Assembly: GCA_947853665.1 (NCBI GenBank)
Contig: CANTXF010000016.1
Span: forward strand, 186,001 to 250,000
Direction: 5' to 3'
DNA length: 64,000 nucleotides
Source: an uncultured Deferribacterales bacterium
GTDB lineage: Bacteria; Chrysiogenota; Deferribacteres; Deferribacterales; Mucispirillaceae
Shown: piece by piece, positions 33,747 to 42,163 of the stretch
Layout: each line of letters begins with the position of its first letter
Position numbering within the stretch: position 1 is the first letter of the stretch
Translations under genes and position numbers: made by a program
Notes under the pieces: generated by a model
What the model saw: the letters and a program-made list of their open reading frames with translations, nothing else
The model's database searches: none
Told to the model about the DNA's origin: nothing

Positions 33747-34655
33747 ATGGAAAAAAACAATAAAACTGCTCTTTTGATATGCGTGGGTTCTTTTCTTACA
33801 TGGGGAATGCTGGCGATATACTGGTCACAGCTTAAAAGAATCCATCCCGTGGAAATAGTTGCCCACAGAGCGGTCTGGTCGCTTATTTTCTCAGGAATAC
33901 TGGTAGTAGCCCTGGGCCAGGGCCTTCAGGCGGCAAAAGCCTTCAAAACGCCAAAGCTTCTATTTGCGCTCATGTGCTCCAGCTTTATGATAGCATTAAA
34001 TTGGGGAATATATATATGGGCGGTCACAAGCGGGCATATTGTCGAAACAAGCATGGGTTACTATATAAATCCCCTTTTAAACGTGGCCGCTTCCGCCCTG
34101 ATATTCAAAGTGCCTATGAATAAATTTCAGATAGCCGCCATACTGCTCGCCGTTATAGGAGTGGCGAATATCATAATAGGGTACGGCTCCGTCCCTTATG
34201 TGGCCATAAGCCTGGCAGTATCTTTCTGCCTTTACGGAATAATAAGAAAAGTAGCGCCTATAGACGCGATAGCCGGTCTTTTCGTGGAAACCGCCATTAT
34301 AGCGCTGCCCGCAGTTATATTTATATTATATAAAACGCTTAACGGCACTGGAGCTCTGCTTACTTCCGACGCATTTACAATATCTCTCCTGATGCTTGGA
34401 GGCGTCGTCACCACGCTGCCCCTTGCCGGCTTCGCTTACGGAGCAAAGCACCTTAATCTCAGCACGGTGGGAGTTATGCAGTACATTTCCCCGACGACAT
34501 CTTTTTTAATAGGAGTATTTATTTACCACGAAGTATTTACGAAAGATCACCTTATATCTTTCGCATTTATATGGGCCGGGCTTATAATATATACCGCCGA
34601 CAGCATAATACGTTTTGAAGCTAATAAAAAAATCAGAAAAGAAAAAACAGCGTAA
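33747..34655 (+). CDS. rarD: EamA/RhaT transporter, RarD type
   Basis: Drug/metabolite transporter of the RarD subfamily, 302 aa with ten predicted membrane helices. The N-terminal repeat has the family features GSFLTWGMLAIYWSQLKRIHPVEIVAHRAVWSL, typical of RarD. The ATG at 33747 has AGAGG 7 bases upstream; an in-frame TTG two codons before is less likely. It ends 2 bases from the stop of the convergent LOG gene. The substrate is unknown; the name derives from chloramphenicol sensitivity work and does not prove drug export. Confidence 0.88.
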   Translation: MEKNNKTALLICVGSFLTWGMLAIYWSQLKRIHPVEIVAHRAVWSLIFSGILVVALGQGLQAAKAFKTPKLLFALMCSSFMIALNWGIYIWAVTSGHIVETSMGYYINPLLNVAASALIFKVPMNKFQIAAILLAVIGVANIIIGYGSVPYVAISLAVSFCLYGIIRKVAPIDAIAGLFVETAIIALPAVIFILYKTLNGTGALLTSDAFTISLLMLGGVVTTLPLAGFAYGAKHLNLSTVGVMQYISPTTSFLIGVFIYHEVFTKDHLISFAFIWAGLIIYTADSIIRFEANKKIRKEKTA

Positions 34656-34657
34656 TA

Positions 34658-35314
34658 CTAAAAATCGGAAAGAAACTTTATTATCTCTTTGGGGTCGTCC
34701 AAAACGGTCATTATTTTAAGCTCCCTTTCCGTAATAAATTCTCTGGAAACCATTTCTCCGCTCATCCAGGACCAAAGGCCTTCCCAATATGAAGATCCGG
34801 CAAGAACCACAGGAACCGGCTTTGCTACACCGGTAGCCGCAAGGGTAACTATTTCAAACAGTTCGTCAAGAGTTCCGAAACCGCCTGGCATTACCACAAA
34901 ACCGCAGGAATTTCTCGTAAGGAGTATTTTCCTGGTAAATAAATATCTGCAGAAATAGGGAACGCTTATATAAGGGTTCATCCCCTGCTCGCGAGGCAGC
35001 TTTACATTTATGCCGTAAGTAACTCCGCCGCGGAGAAAGGCTCCTTTAGCGGCGGCTTCCATTATTCCGGGGCCTCCTCCCGTAACCACGGAATATCCCG
35101 CCTCCGCCGCCGCAGCCCCGATATCGCACCCGAGGATATACTCCGGTTCGTTCTCCTTAATCCTGGCCGAGCCGAATACGGATAAAAACCTGCCGCCTCT
35201 ATCAAATATTTTAAAACCTTCCGTTAATTCCCGTATTATAAATTCCAGCGCGTCGCTGTCTTCGGCCTCCCCGTTGATTTTATATACGGACGAGGAAAAT
35301 ACGGAATCTTTCAT
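34658..35314 (-). CDS. LOG-family protein (TIGR00730, possible cytokinin riboside phosphoribohydrolase)
   Basis: 218 aa. The family signatures GGGPGIMEAAAKGA and PGGFGTLDELFE are both intact, with GSARI in the N-terminal half. Related enzymes cleave nucleoside 5'-monophosphates to free base, and were long misnamed lysine decarboxylases. It lies after the LysM lipoprotein gene but behind a strong terminator, with its own AGGGTG ribosome site, so its transcription is probably partly separate. Confidence 0.88.
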   Translation of the reverse strand: MKDSVFSSSVYKINGEAEDSDALEFIIRELTEGFKIFDRGGRFLSVFGSARIKENEPEYILGCDIGAAAAEAGYSVVTGGGPGIMEAAAKGAFLRGGVTYGINVKLPREQGMNPYISVPYFCRYLFTRKILLTRNSCGFVVMPGGFGTLDELFEIVTLAATGVAKPVPVVLAGSSYWEGLWSWMSGEMVSREFITERELKIMTVLDDPKEIIKFLSDF

Positions 35315-35330
35315 AATTATTCACCCTAAT

Positions 35331-35356
35331 AAAAAAGGCGGCCAAATAAGGCCGCC
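35331..35356 (-). terminator. rho-independent terminator of the LysM lipoprotein gene
   Basis: GGCGGCC and GGCCGCC with a 6-base loop, then TTTTTT on the minus strand, 21 bases after the stop at 35378. Confidence 0.9.
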
Positions 35357-35377
35357 CTGAAAATAAGTCGCTCTTAA

Positions 35378-36187
35378 TTATTTGTTGTCGTAGAGAGACC
35401 AGGGACCGCGGGTTTTGGCAAACTCCGTGGCTTTTATCTGATCGGCTTCCGCGAAATCAAAAATAATATCAAAATTCTGTCCGGGGAAGATAAGATCCGG
35501 GTCGTTTATCTGAGATTTATTTGCCCAGTAGATTATCGGCCACATAAAAGGGTTGGAGTATTCCGCGCCGGCAATATTCCACAGGCAGTCGCCTTTTTTA
35601 ACGGTATATACTTTGCCTTCCACGGCAACAGCAACGTCTTCCTCAACCACGATAGTCTGACCGGCGAATTCGTCAAGAATAGCGCTTGCGGCGTCAAGTT
35701 CGGCCTGGGCTTTCGCAGGGTCGCACGCAGCGTAAGCGGCTTTGGCGTTCTCTATGTGCTGGTTAACGACGGGAAGAGCTTCCTGCCATTTCTGCACCGC
35801 TTCGGCGGATTTAGGATCGCCTGCAGCAGCCGCCATATCGGCGTCTATCGAATCGCGGCGGGTAGTTATCTCGCCAAGTCTGGAGTTCTGCGCTTCATTA
35901 GCGTTATTAAGCTCGATATATTTGGGCTCCTCCGCTTTGAAAAGCTCGACGGCTTCGTCTCCAGCTTTCCTGCTTTCGGCGGCGTTGCCCTCCTCTTTGT
36001 ACTTATCGGCCTCTCCCAGCTTCGCAATTGTCTGAGGAAAGGCGACATCGGCACAAGCGTTGTTGTAATTGGCCAGCGACCGTTTAAGGGCATCCGTCGG
36101 ATCTTCCTGGGGCGCTGTCTCGGACTTTGCGCCGCAGGCGGAAACGACCATCAGCACGCCGCACAGCAAACCGATGTATTTTAACAT
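35378..36187 (-). CDS. LysM-domain lipoprotein
   Basis: 269 aa. A lipoprotein signal peptide ends at Cys18 (VLMVVSACGAK). Residues 30-180 are a helical, Ala/Glu-rich coiled-coil-like region. A LysM domain follows (about 195-245, VYTVKKGDCLWNIAGAEYSNPFMWPIIYWANKSQINDPDLIFPGQ), which should bind peptidoglycan. Strong AGGAGG, 8 bases before ATG. It has its own promoter with a 5' hairpin and its own terminator, so it is monocistronic and likely abundant. Probably an outer-membrane protein tethering envelope to wall. Confidence 0.9.
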   Translation of the reverse strand: MLKYIGLLCGVLMVVSACGAKSETAPQEDPTDALKRSLANYNNACADVAFPQTIAKLGEADKYKEEGNAAESRKAGDEAVELFKAEEPKYIELNNANEAQNSRLGEITTRRDSIDADMAAAAGDPKSAEAVQKWQEALPVVNQHIENAKAAYAACDPAKAQAELDAASAILDEFAGQTIVVEEDVAVAVEGKVYTVKKGDCLWNIAGAEYSNPFMWPIIYWANKSQINDPDLIFPGQNFDIIFDFAEADQIKATEFAKTRGPWSLYDNK

Positions 36188-36215
36188 ATTAAGAACCTCC
36201 TGATTTATTTCTTTA

Positions 36216-36237
36216 TTTAAGGAGTCTGCTCCTTAAA
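36216..36237 (-). promoter_or_regulatory. 5'-UTR hairpin of the LysM lipoprotein mRNA
   Basis: TTTAAGGAG and CTCCTTAAA form a perfect 9-bp stem with a 4-base loop, at the predicted 5' end of the mRNA and about 28 bases before the ATG. A hairpin there could protect the mRNA from 5'-dependent decay. Confidence 0.6.
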
Positions 36238-36245
36238 CAAAAATT

Positions 36246-36274
36246 ATTATCGGCTCAGTTTCACTAAAAATCAA
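36246..36274 (-). promoter_or_regulatory. predicted sigma-70 promoter of the LysM lipoprotein gene
   Basis: Minus-strand TTGATT (36269-36274) and GATAAT (36246-36251) with a 17-base spacer; start of transcription near 36239. Confidence 0.65.
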
Positions 36275-36297
36275 GCGGCATATTACCGCGTATATTT

Positions 36298-36371
36298 AAA
36301 ACCGTGCCGCAAACCCGCCGCGCACGGCCCGCAAGGCTGAGCCCCGCAAAAAAGAACCTTTCTCCGGCGGT
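36298..36371 (-). ncRNA. candidate small RNA between aspS and the LysM gene
   Basis: About 74 nt, bounded by a near-consensus promoter (36378-36406) and a terminator-like hairpin at 36302-36327 (CCGTGCGC pairing with GCG-G-CACGG, one bulged G), followed by TTTT. There is no start codon with a ribosome site inside. No known RNA family is recognised. It could instead be the leader of a longer lipoprotein transcript with an attenuator. Confidence 0.35.
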
Positions 36372-36377
36372 TGACGT

Positions 36378-36406
36378 ATTATCTTGCATAAATGAAAGAT
36401 TGTCAA
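36378..36406 (-). promoter_or_regulatory. predicted strong sigma-70 promoter downstream of aspS
   Basis: Minus-strand TTGACA (36401-36406, consensus) and GATAAT (36378-36383) with a 17-base spacer, 28 bases past the aspS stop. Confidence 0.75.
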
Positions 36407-36434
36407 CAACTAAGCTTGCTTTTATTATTTTCTG

Positions 36435-38222
36435 TCAGATATTCATTTTGTCAAGCTTTATGGAAAGCTCCTTAAGCTGCTTATCGTCCACAATATTGGG
36501 CGCTTCGCACATCAGGTCGGTCGCTTTCTGCGTCTTTGGAAAAGCAATAACGTCCCTTATGGAATCGGCCCCGGCAAAAATGGAAGCGATACGGTCTATA
36601 CCGAAAGCTATACCCCCGTGGGGAGGCGTGCCGTATTTAAGAGCGTCAACAAAAAAACCGAAACGGTTTTTAAGCTCTTCATCGGAAAATCCCATAAGAG
36701 AAAACATTTCTTTCTGAATATCGCTGCGGTGTATCCTGATGCTTCCTCCGCCGATTTCCGAGCCGTTAAGAACAAGATCGTACGCCTTGGCCCTTACGGA
36801 TGCCGGATCAGTTTTAAGCAGAGGAATATCTTCGTCCATAGGAGATGTAAAAGGATGGTGGACGGCAACATAGCGCTTATCCTCCTGCGACCATTCGAGC
36901 AGAGGAAATTCAAGAACCCATACAAGGTCGAACCTGCCGTCGTCTATAAGCCCAAGCATACGCCCGAGCTTAAGCCTCAGTTTAGACATTGTGAGATTGA
37001 CAAGGGCCTTATCTCCCGCGCCGAAGAAAATAATGTCGCCCGGCCTGCCGTTCATGGATTTTACGATGGAAGCCGTCGTCTCCTCTCCGAGAAATTTTAT
37101 AAGGGGAGACTGATAACCGTCTTCGTTTATTTTTATATAAGCCAGTCCTTTTGCCCCAAGGCTCTCCACAAAAGCGGCAAGCTCGTCTATGTCCTTGCGT
37201 GAAAAGGATTTGCCAGCGCCTTCAGCGTTGACGGCTTTTACCACGCCTCCGTTTTTTACAGTGTCGGTAAAAACTTTAAATCCGGAATCGGCAACAATAT
37301 CGTTTATCGTTTTCAGATGCAGGCCGAAACGGGTATCGGGCGCGTCATGGCCGTAAAGCTCCATAGCGTCTTTATAGAGTATTGTAGGAAAGGGCCTTGT
37401 GACTTTTATACCGAGAAGCCTGTCGAAAAGACGCTCCATAAGGCCCTCTATAAGGTTCATAACGTCCGGCCTGTCTATAAACGACATTTCTATATCGAGC
37501 TGGGTAAATTCCGGCTGTCTGTCAGCCCTGAGATCCTCGTCGCGGAAACAGCGGACTATCTGAAAATATTTATCGTAGCCCCCCACCATAAGAAGCTGCT
37601 TAAACATCTGAGGCGACTGAGGCAGCGCGTAAAACCTGCCCGGGTTCACCCGGCTTGGCACAAGGTAATCCCTGGCGCCTTCCGGCGTGCTTTTAGTGAG
37701 AAAAGGCGTTTCTATGTCGATAAAGCCGTTATCCCACATATATTCCCTGATATTTCTCGTAAGGTTATGCCTCATTATTATATTATGCTGAAGCTGAGGA
37801 CGGCGCAGATCGAGATATCTGTATTTAAGACGCACGTCTTCGGCGGCGTCGGTATGTTCGTCTATCATAAACGGAGGAGTAAGGGACTGATTAAGTATTT
37901 TTATCTCGCTTACGACCACGTCTATGGCTCCCGTTTTAAGGTTAGGGTTTGCCATACCTTCCGGGCGCGGAACAACTTTTCCCTTAACGGCGACCACATA
38001 CTCGCTTCTGACAGCGTCTCCCGTTTCTCTGGCTTCCGGGCTGGACTCGTTCATAACGATCTGGGTTATGCCCTCCCTGTCTCGCAGGTCCACGAATATC
38101 ACCCCTCCGTGATCTCTGCGGCGCTGCACCCAGCCCATAAGTAAGACTTCTTCTCCCACGTTCTTTTCGGTAAGGCTGCCGCAGTCGTGAGTTCTTCTCC
38201 AGTCGCCCAAGTTGCTAAGCAT
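36435..38222 (-). CDS. aspS: aspartate-tRNA ligase
   Basis: Class IIb synthetase, 595 aa. The OB-fold anticodon-binding domain is at 1-140 (GWVQRRRDHGGVIFVDLRDREGITQ). Then come motif 2 (RCFRDEDLRADRQPEFTQLDIEMSF), the bacterial insertion domain (about 290-430) and motif 3 (GIAFGIDRI). Full bacterial length. It follows hisS by 38 bases, a frequent hisS-aspS pair. Confidence 0.97.
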   Translation of the reverse strand: MLSNLGDWRRTHDCGSLTEKNVGEEVLLMGWVQRRRDHGGVIFVDLRDREGITQIVMNESSPEARETGDAVRSEYVVAVKGKVVPRPEGMANPNLKTGAIDVVVSEIKILNQSLTPPFMIDEHTDAAEDVRLKYRYLDLRRPQLQHNIIMRHNLTRNIREYMWDNGFIDIETPFLTKSTPEGARDYLVPSRVNPGRFYALPQSPQMFKQLLMVGGYDKYFQIVRCFRDEDLRADRQPEFTQLDIEMSFIDRPDVMNLIEGLMERLFDRLLGIKVTRPFPTILYKDAMELYGHDAPDTRFGLHLKTINDIVADSGFKVFTDTVKNGGVVKAVNAEGAGKSFSRKDIDELAAFVESLGAKGLAYIKINEDGYQSPLIKFLGEETTASIVKSMNGRPGDIIFFGAGDKALVNLTMSKLRLKLGRMLGLIDDGRFDLVWVLEFPLLEWSQEDKRYVAVHHPFTSPMDEDIPLLKTDPASVRAKAYDLVLNGSEIGGGSIRIHRSDIQKEMFSLMGFSDEELKNRFGFFVDALKYGTPPHGGIAFGIDRIASIFAGADSIRDVIAFPKTQKATDLMCEAPNIVDDKQLKELSIKLDKMNI

Positions 38223-38260
38223 AGTCGTTTTCTCCAGAATATGATATATATTATAAAATT

Positions 38261-39517
38261 TCAGACTAACGATTTTTTTATTGTTTCAGCCAAATCCGCC
38301 AGATTACATTCTTTCTGACTGCCGCTTTCCATATCTTTTAAAGCGGCTTTTCCAGACTCTATTTCATTTTCGCCCAATATGACTGTAAATCTGGCGCCGG
38401 ATCTGTTGGCCTTTTTCATCTGGCTTTTCATGGAAGCGACGTCGTAATCGTATTCGGCTGTAATCCCGGCTCCCCGGAGTTCCTTGACTAAGGAAAGGCC
38501 TATTTTCTCAGCCTTTCCGCTGAAAAACACGATAAAAACGTCGGCTTTACGCTCCGCTATACGTTCTTTTTCCTTCATCAGGGAAACAACCCTGTCCATA
38601 CCTATGGCAAAGCCGATTCCTGGAATTTCCCCGCCGCCCATAAGTCTGACCAGCCCGTCGTATCTGCCTCCGGCCCCTACGGCGGAAGCCGCGCCCAATT
38701 TATCCGTAACCATTTCGTAAGCGGTACGGACGTAGTAATCAAGCCCTCTTACCATGCGGCTGTTAACAGTGTAAGGAGTGCCAAGCTTTTCGAGATATTT
38801 TTTTACGCTGTCAAAATGACTTCCGCATTCGCCGCAAAGATAATCCAGTATTACGGGAGCGTCCTCGGAGACCCTTTTGCAGCCTTCGTTTTTACAATCG
38901 AGTATGCGCAAAGGGTTTTTGTCCAGACGTCTCAAACAATCGGAGCAAAGAACTTCCCTGCGGGCGGAGAAATATTCCGTCAGCTTTTTTCTGTAAGCCG
39001 GGCGGCATTCCGGGCATCCGATGGAATTAATCTCCATCCTGACGAAATCTTCTATACCGGCGGCTTTGGCCGCGTCCAGGAGAAGGGTTATCATTTCCGC
39101 GTCAAGAAGGGGGGATTCACATTCCAGGACCTCCGCCCCGCTTTGGGTAAACTGCCTGAAGCGCCCTTTCTGAGGACGCTCTCTGCGGAACATATTTCCC
39201 ATGTAGCAATACTTTTTGACTCCGGGAGGATTGCCAAGACCGTTCTCGATATACGCCCTTATAAGGGAAGCCGTGCCTTCCGGGCGGAGGCTGACGCTCT
39301 CGCCGTCTCCGTCAGTAAAGGTAAACATTTCTTTTTCCACAATGTCTGTGGTTTCCCCGATACCTCGGTTAAAAACGGCAGTTTTTTCAAGGACAGGCAG
39401 CCTGAACTCTTTAAAACCGTAGGTTTTATAGAGCTTCTTTAACGCGCCCTCAAGCTTTTCCCAGTATTCTATATCCTCGCCGTATATGTCGTGAAAGCCT
39501 TTTACAGTGCGAAACAA
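38261..39517 (-). CDS. hisS: histidine-tRNA ligase
   Basis: Class II synthetase, 418 aa. Motif 2 has YCYMGNMFRRERPQKGRFRQF, the His-binding motifs are VRGLDYYVRTAYE and GGRYDGLV, and the C-terminal anticodon-binding domain starts near 330. The start is placed at a TTG (39517), because GGGAG lies 6 bases upstream and the product then begins with the family's FRTVKGFHDIYG. Unusual for the family, a four-Cys cluster CPEC...CSDC and further pairs (CKNEGCK, CGEC) occupy the insertion region, possibly binding zinc. Confidence 0.95.
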   Translation of the reverse strand: MFRTVKGFHDIYGEDIEYWEKLEGALKKLYKTYGFKEFRLPVLEKTAVFNRGIGETTDIVEKEMFTFTDGDGESVSLRPEGTASLIRAYIENGLGNPPGVKKYCYMGNMFRRERPQKGRFRQFTQSGAEVLECESPLLDAEMITLLLDAAKAAGIEDFVRMEINSIGCPECRPAYRKKLTEYFSARREVLCSDCLRRLDKNPLRILDCKNEGCKRVSEDAPVILDYLCGECGSHFDSVKKYLEKLGTPYTVNSRMVRGLDYYVRTAYEMVTDKLGAASAVGAGGRYDGLVRLMGGGEIPGIGFAIGMDRVVSLMKEKERIAERKADVFIVFFSGKAEKIGLSLVKELRGAGITAEYDYDVASMKSQMKKANRSGARFTVILGENEIESGKAALKDMESGSQKECNLADLAETIKKSLV

Positions 39518-39592
39518 TGCAGTCTCCCTTCCGTCCGTCGTATAATCTTTCAATAATAGAGCAAGCGCTATACTTTTTCAATCAATATATTT

Positions 39593-40096
39593 TTAAAAAA
39601 ACCGGCAAGAAATCCCCGACACCCGCGATATACGGAGATCATCTTCAAGCGAACGAATCATATCGTCAGGGGAAAGGCCCGTTTCCGGATGCCTGTAATC
39701 CGGAAAAATATCCCTTAAAGGATAAAGAACGAAGCTTCTGTGAGGAATACCGGGATGCGGAATCCTGAGCCTTTCGGTTTCCATAATCGAACCGTCCCAG
39801 TCGAGGATATCTATATCTATCGCTCTGGCCCCCCACCGGCCGGTATTTTTAACCCGGCCGATCTTTTTTTCGGCGTCCTGAAAAAAATCTAAAACTTCTT
39901 CCGGCCTCCCCTCAGCACGGCAGGAGCACACGATATTATAATAATCCTCCTGGCCGTCATTAAGCAGTGAACGGGACGAATAAACGGGAGAAACCCGGCC
40001 GGCGGCAAAAGCTCCAGAAATAATATTCAGAGCCCTTTCAAGGTTTCCCGCCCTGTCTCCCAGATTGGAGCCAAGCCCCAGAATAAGATGCGCCAT
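39593..40096 (-). CDS. folK: hydroxymethyldihydropterin pyrophosphokinase
   Basis: HPPK, 167 aa, makes the pyrophosphate substrate that FolP uses. Signatures: LILGLGSNLGDRAGNL at the N-terminus and the metal-binding segment WGARAIDIDILDWDG with RLRIPHPGIPHRSFVLYPL. It starts 4 bases after plsC. Confidence 0.94.
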   Translation of the reverse strand: MAHLILGLGSNLGDRAGNLERALNIISGAFAAGRVSPVYSSRSLLNDGQEDYYNIVCSCRAEGRPEEVLDFFQDAEKKIGRVKNTGRWGARAIDIDILDWDGSIMETERLRIPHPGIPHRSFVLYPLRDIFPDYRHPETGLSPDDMIRSLEDDLRISRVSGISCRFF

Positions 40097-40100
40097 AACT

Positions 40101-40802
40101 TTAAAGGGAATTTCTGACGGCCGCTTCCACCAGAGCCATAGCTTCCTTATCCTTTAAGCCGGAAGCCTGAACCGTGGGAAGATATTTTATCGAAACGTGA
40201 GCCGGATAAATGGCAAAACCCGATTTAGGCATAAATTTTTCCGAGCCGTGTATGACGAAAGGCGCTATATCCATACCGGCCCTTGAAGCGAGTATGAAAC
40301 CGCCGCGTTTAAAAGGCAGGAGCCTGCCGTCGGCCGAGCGGGTGCCTTCCGGAAACATAACGAGATTTTTACCGTGTTTTACGGTTTCTATTGCCTTTAC
40401 AAGGCTTTTAAAAGCCTCGGCGGACTCTTTTCTGTCAACGCCTATCATACCTAGAGATTTCATGGCGCTGCCCAGAAGAGGCACTTTAAATATCTCTTTT
40501 TTAGACATGAATATCACATCCCTTTTAGCAACGGCCATAGAAAGAAACACTATCAATATATCCGTATAACTGCGGTGATTGCCCATAAGGACATAGGTTT
40601 TTTCCGGGTCGAGATTTTCGAGCCCTTCTATATCTATCGTCGATTTAAGGCGGTTAAGAATCTTAAAGCCGGAAGGCCCGATACGTTTCCTGTAAAACTT
40701 CTCCTTATCGGTAAAAAAACCGGCCGCGTGCCCTTTTATGCAAAACCACAAAATAGCTATAACCACATAAACGAATCTTATATTTCCGATAAATTTTTTC
40801 AT
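40101..40802 (-). CDS. plsC: 1-acyl-sn-glycerol-3-phosphate acyltransferase
   Basis: Membrane-bound acyltransferase for phosphatidic acid synthesis, 233 aa. One N-terminal membrane helix (about 8-25); the catalytic HX4D is NHRSYTDI near residue 75 and the substrate motif is FPEGTRS. The ATG overlaps the upstream flavoprotein stop as ATGA. Confidence 0.92.
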   Translation of the reverse strand: MKKFIGNIRFVYVVIAILWFCIKGHAAGFFTDKEKFYRKRIGPSGFKILNRLKSTIDIEGLENLDPEKTYVLMGNHRSYTDILIVFLSMAVAKRDVIFMSKKEIFKVPLLGSAMKSLGMIGVDRKESAEAFKSLVKAIETVKHGKNLVMFPEGTRSADGRLLPFKRGGFILASRAGMDIAPFVIHGSEKFMPKSGFAIYPAHVSIKYLPTVQASGLKDKEAMALVEAAVRNSL

Positions 40803-42157
40803 TTTATTTTTTCCGCCAGTTCAGAAATCAATTCGCGAAACACTGGACTTGTGTATATAAAATCCGCGGCTTTGTCAACGGTTACGCCCGCCTGTATAAC
40901 GACTGAAAAAGCCGACACTAGGTCCATAGCCATACGGCCTATGGCATGAAGCCCTAAAAAAGTCCTGTCAGTTTTATTATATACGACTTTGGCAAAAAGA
41001 GGCGGCACCGAAGGCATTGCCGCCCTGTACATATCCCCGAAAGTATATTTGACTACCCCGCATTCATACCCTGCTTTTTTGGCATCTTCCTCCGTAAGTC
41101 CCACGCAGGCTATTTCCGGATCTGCCGACAATATGGTCGGGGCGGCTTCGGAATTATACTTTACGTCGCTTCCGAGCATATTTTTAGCGGCTATCGCAGC
41201 CGAGTGAAAAGCCCAGCCGGAGTGCATGCGGATTCCAGTAACGTCTCCGGCCAGATATATGTCCGGATTATCCGTTTTAAGATCAGGATAGTAGCGCAGC
41301 GCGCCTTCTTCAGCGAAAATCCCGGCGTTTTCAAGATTGAGCCCTTCTATAAGAGGCGTTCTTCCTATACATACGAAAACCTCTTCGCTTTCAAGTTTCC
41401 CGTCCTCAAAAAGGATGACGTATTTCTGCCCTATCCTCTCTATCTTCTGAACGGTACGGCCGGTAACTATATCTATGTCTTTCTTTTTAAGGGCGTCTTC
41501 ATATTTTTTGACTATAGTATGGTCGACGCCGCCAAGTATTCTGTCAGTCTTTTCAACGACGGTAACCTTAGAGCCTATGCGGGAAAAAAGCGTGGCGGCT
41601 TCCGTGCCGACAAGGCCTCCGCCGATTATAACAACGCTGGAGGGCACCGTTTCGAAATTAAGTATGGTGGATATGTTCAGCGATTTGGCTCCGCTCAGTA
41701 TGTCCAGCTTCTGGCCGGAAGAGCCGGAGGCTATAAGGCATTTTTTAAAGGAATAAATCTCCTCCGAACCGTCCGCTTTTTTTACGAGGACCTTATTTTT
41801 ACCGATAAACTCCACGGAGCCTTCTATGAATTCCGCCCCATTTTCCTCAAGCTCGTCGGAAAAAGCCTTGCGGACCCTTGCTATAACGCCGTCCACATAC
41901 TTTTTTACGCGTTTAAAATCTATTTTGGCGGGCGCCGCCGGAGTTTCGGCAAAAAACTGCATAGCCTGCTTGTATCTGTCATAAAGGGACGACACATAAA
42001 GAAGGGAATTAAGAACCACCCGGCCATCGCCGCAGAAGGAGCCTCCAAGAGCTTTACCGGCTATAACGGTCTTACCTCCGCTTCCGGCCAAAATATTTGC
42101 GGCGCAGACCCCTGCGGGGCCGGCGCCGATTACGAAATAATCTACTTTTTCAGGCAT
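40799..42157 (-). CDS. lipoamide-dehydrogenase-like flavoprotein lacking redox cysteines
   Basis: 452 aa with the full pyridine nucleotide-disulfide oxidoreductase plan: FAD GxGxxG (VIGAGPAGVCAAN, 10-22), NAD-binding (VVIGGGLVGTEAA near 180), FAD/central motif TDNPDIYLAGDV and the dimerisation domain. The active site is not normal. The usual CxxxxC (GGTCLNxGC) reads GGSFCGDGR, so the two Cys positions are Phe41 and Arg46, with one displaced Cys42. The C-terminal His-Glu pair (HAHPTxxE) reads YTSPVFRE, so the catalytic His is gone. It should not reduce lipoamide, glutathione or mercury. It may be a diaphorase or transhydrogenase-like enzyme. It sits between ahcY and plsC. Confidence 0.85.
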   Translation of the reverse strand: MPEKVDYFVIGAGPAGVCAANILAGSGGKTVIAGKALGGSFCGDGRVVLNSLLYVSSLYDRYKQAMQFFAETPAAPAKIDFKRVKKYVDGVIARVRKAFSDELEENGAEFIEGSVEFIGKNKVLVKKADGSEEIYSFKKCLIASGSSGQKLDILSGAKSLNISTILNFETVPSSVVIIGGGLVGTEAATLFSRIGSKVTVVEKTDRILGGVDHTIVKKYEDALKKKDIDIVTGRTVQKIERIGQKYVILFEDGKLESEEVFVCIGRTPLIEGLNLENAGIFAEEGALRYYPDLKTDNPDIYLAGDVTGIRMHSGWAFHSAAIAAKNMLGSDVKYNSEAAPTILSADPEIACVGLTEEDAKKAGYECGVVKYTFGDMYRAAMPSVPPLFAKVVYNKTDRTFLGLHAIGRMAMDLVSAFSVVIQAGVTVDKAADFIYTSPVFRELISELAEKIK

Positions 42158-42163
42158 TACTTT

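Noticed and set aside
40799-42157. Calling this gene lpdA (E3 of pyruvate dehydrogenase)
   Set aside because: The disulfide cysteines and catalytic His are missing, and no 2-oxoacid dehydrogenase genes are near.
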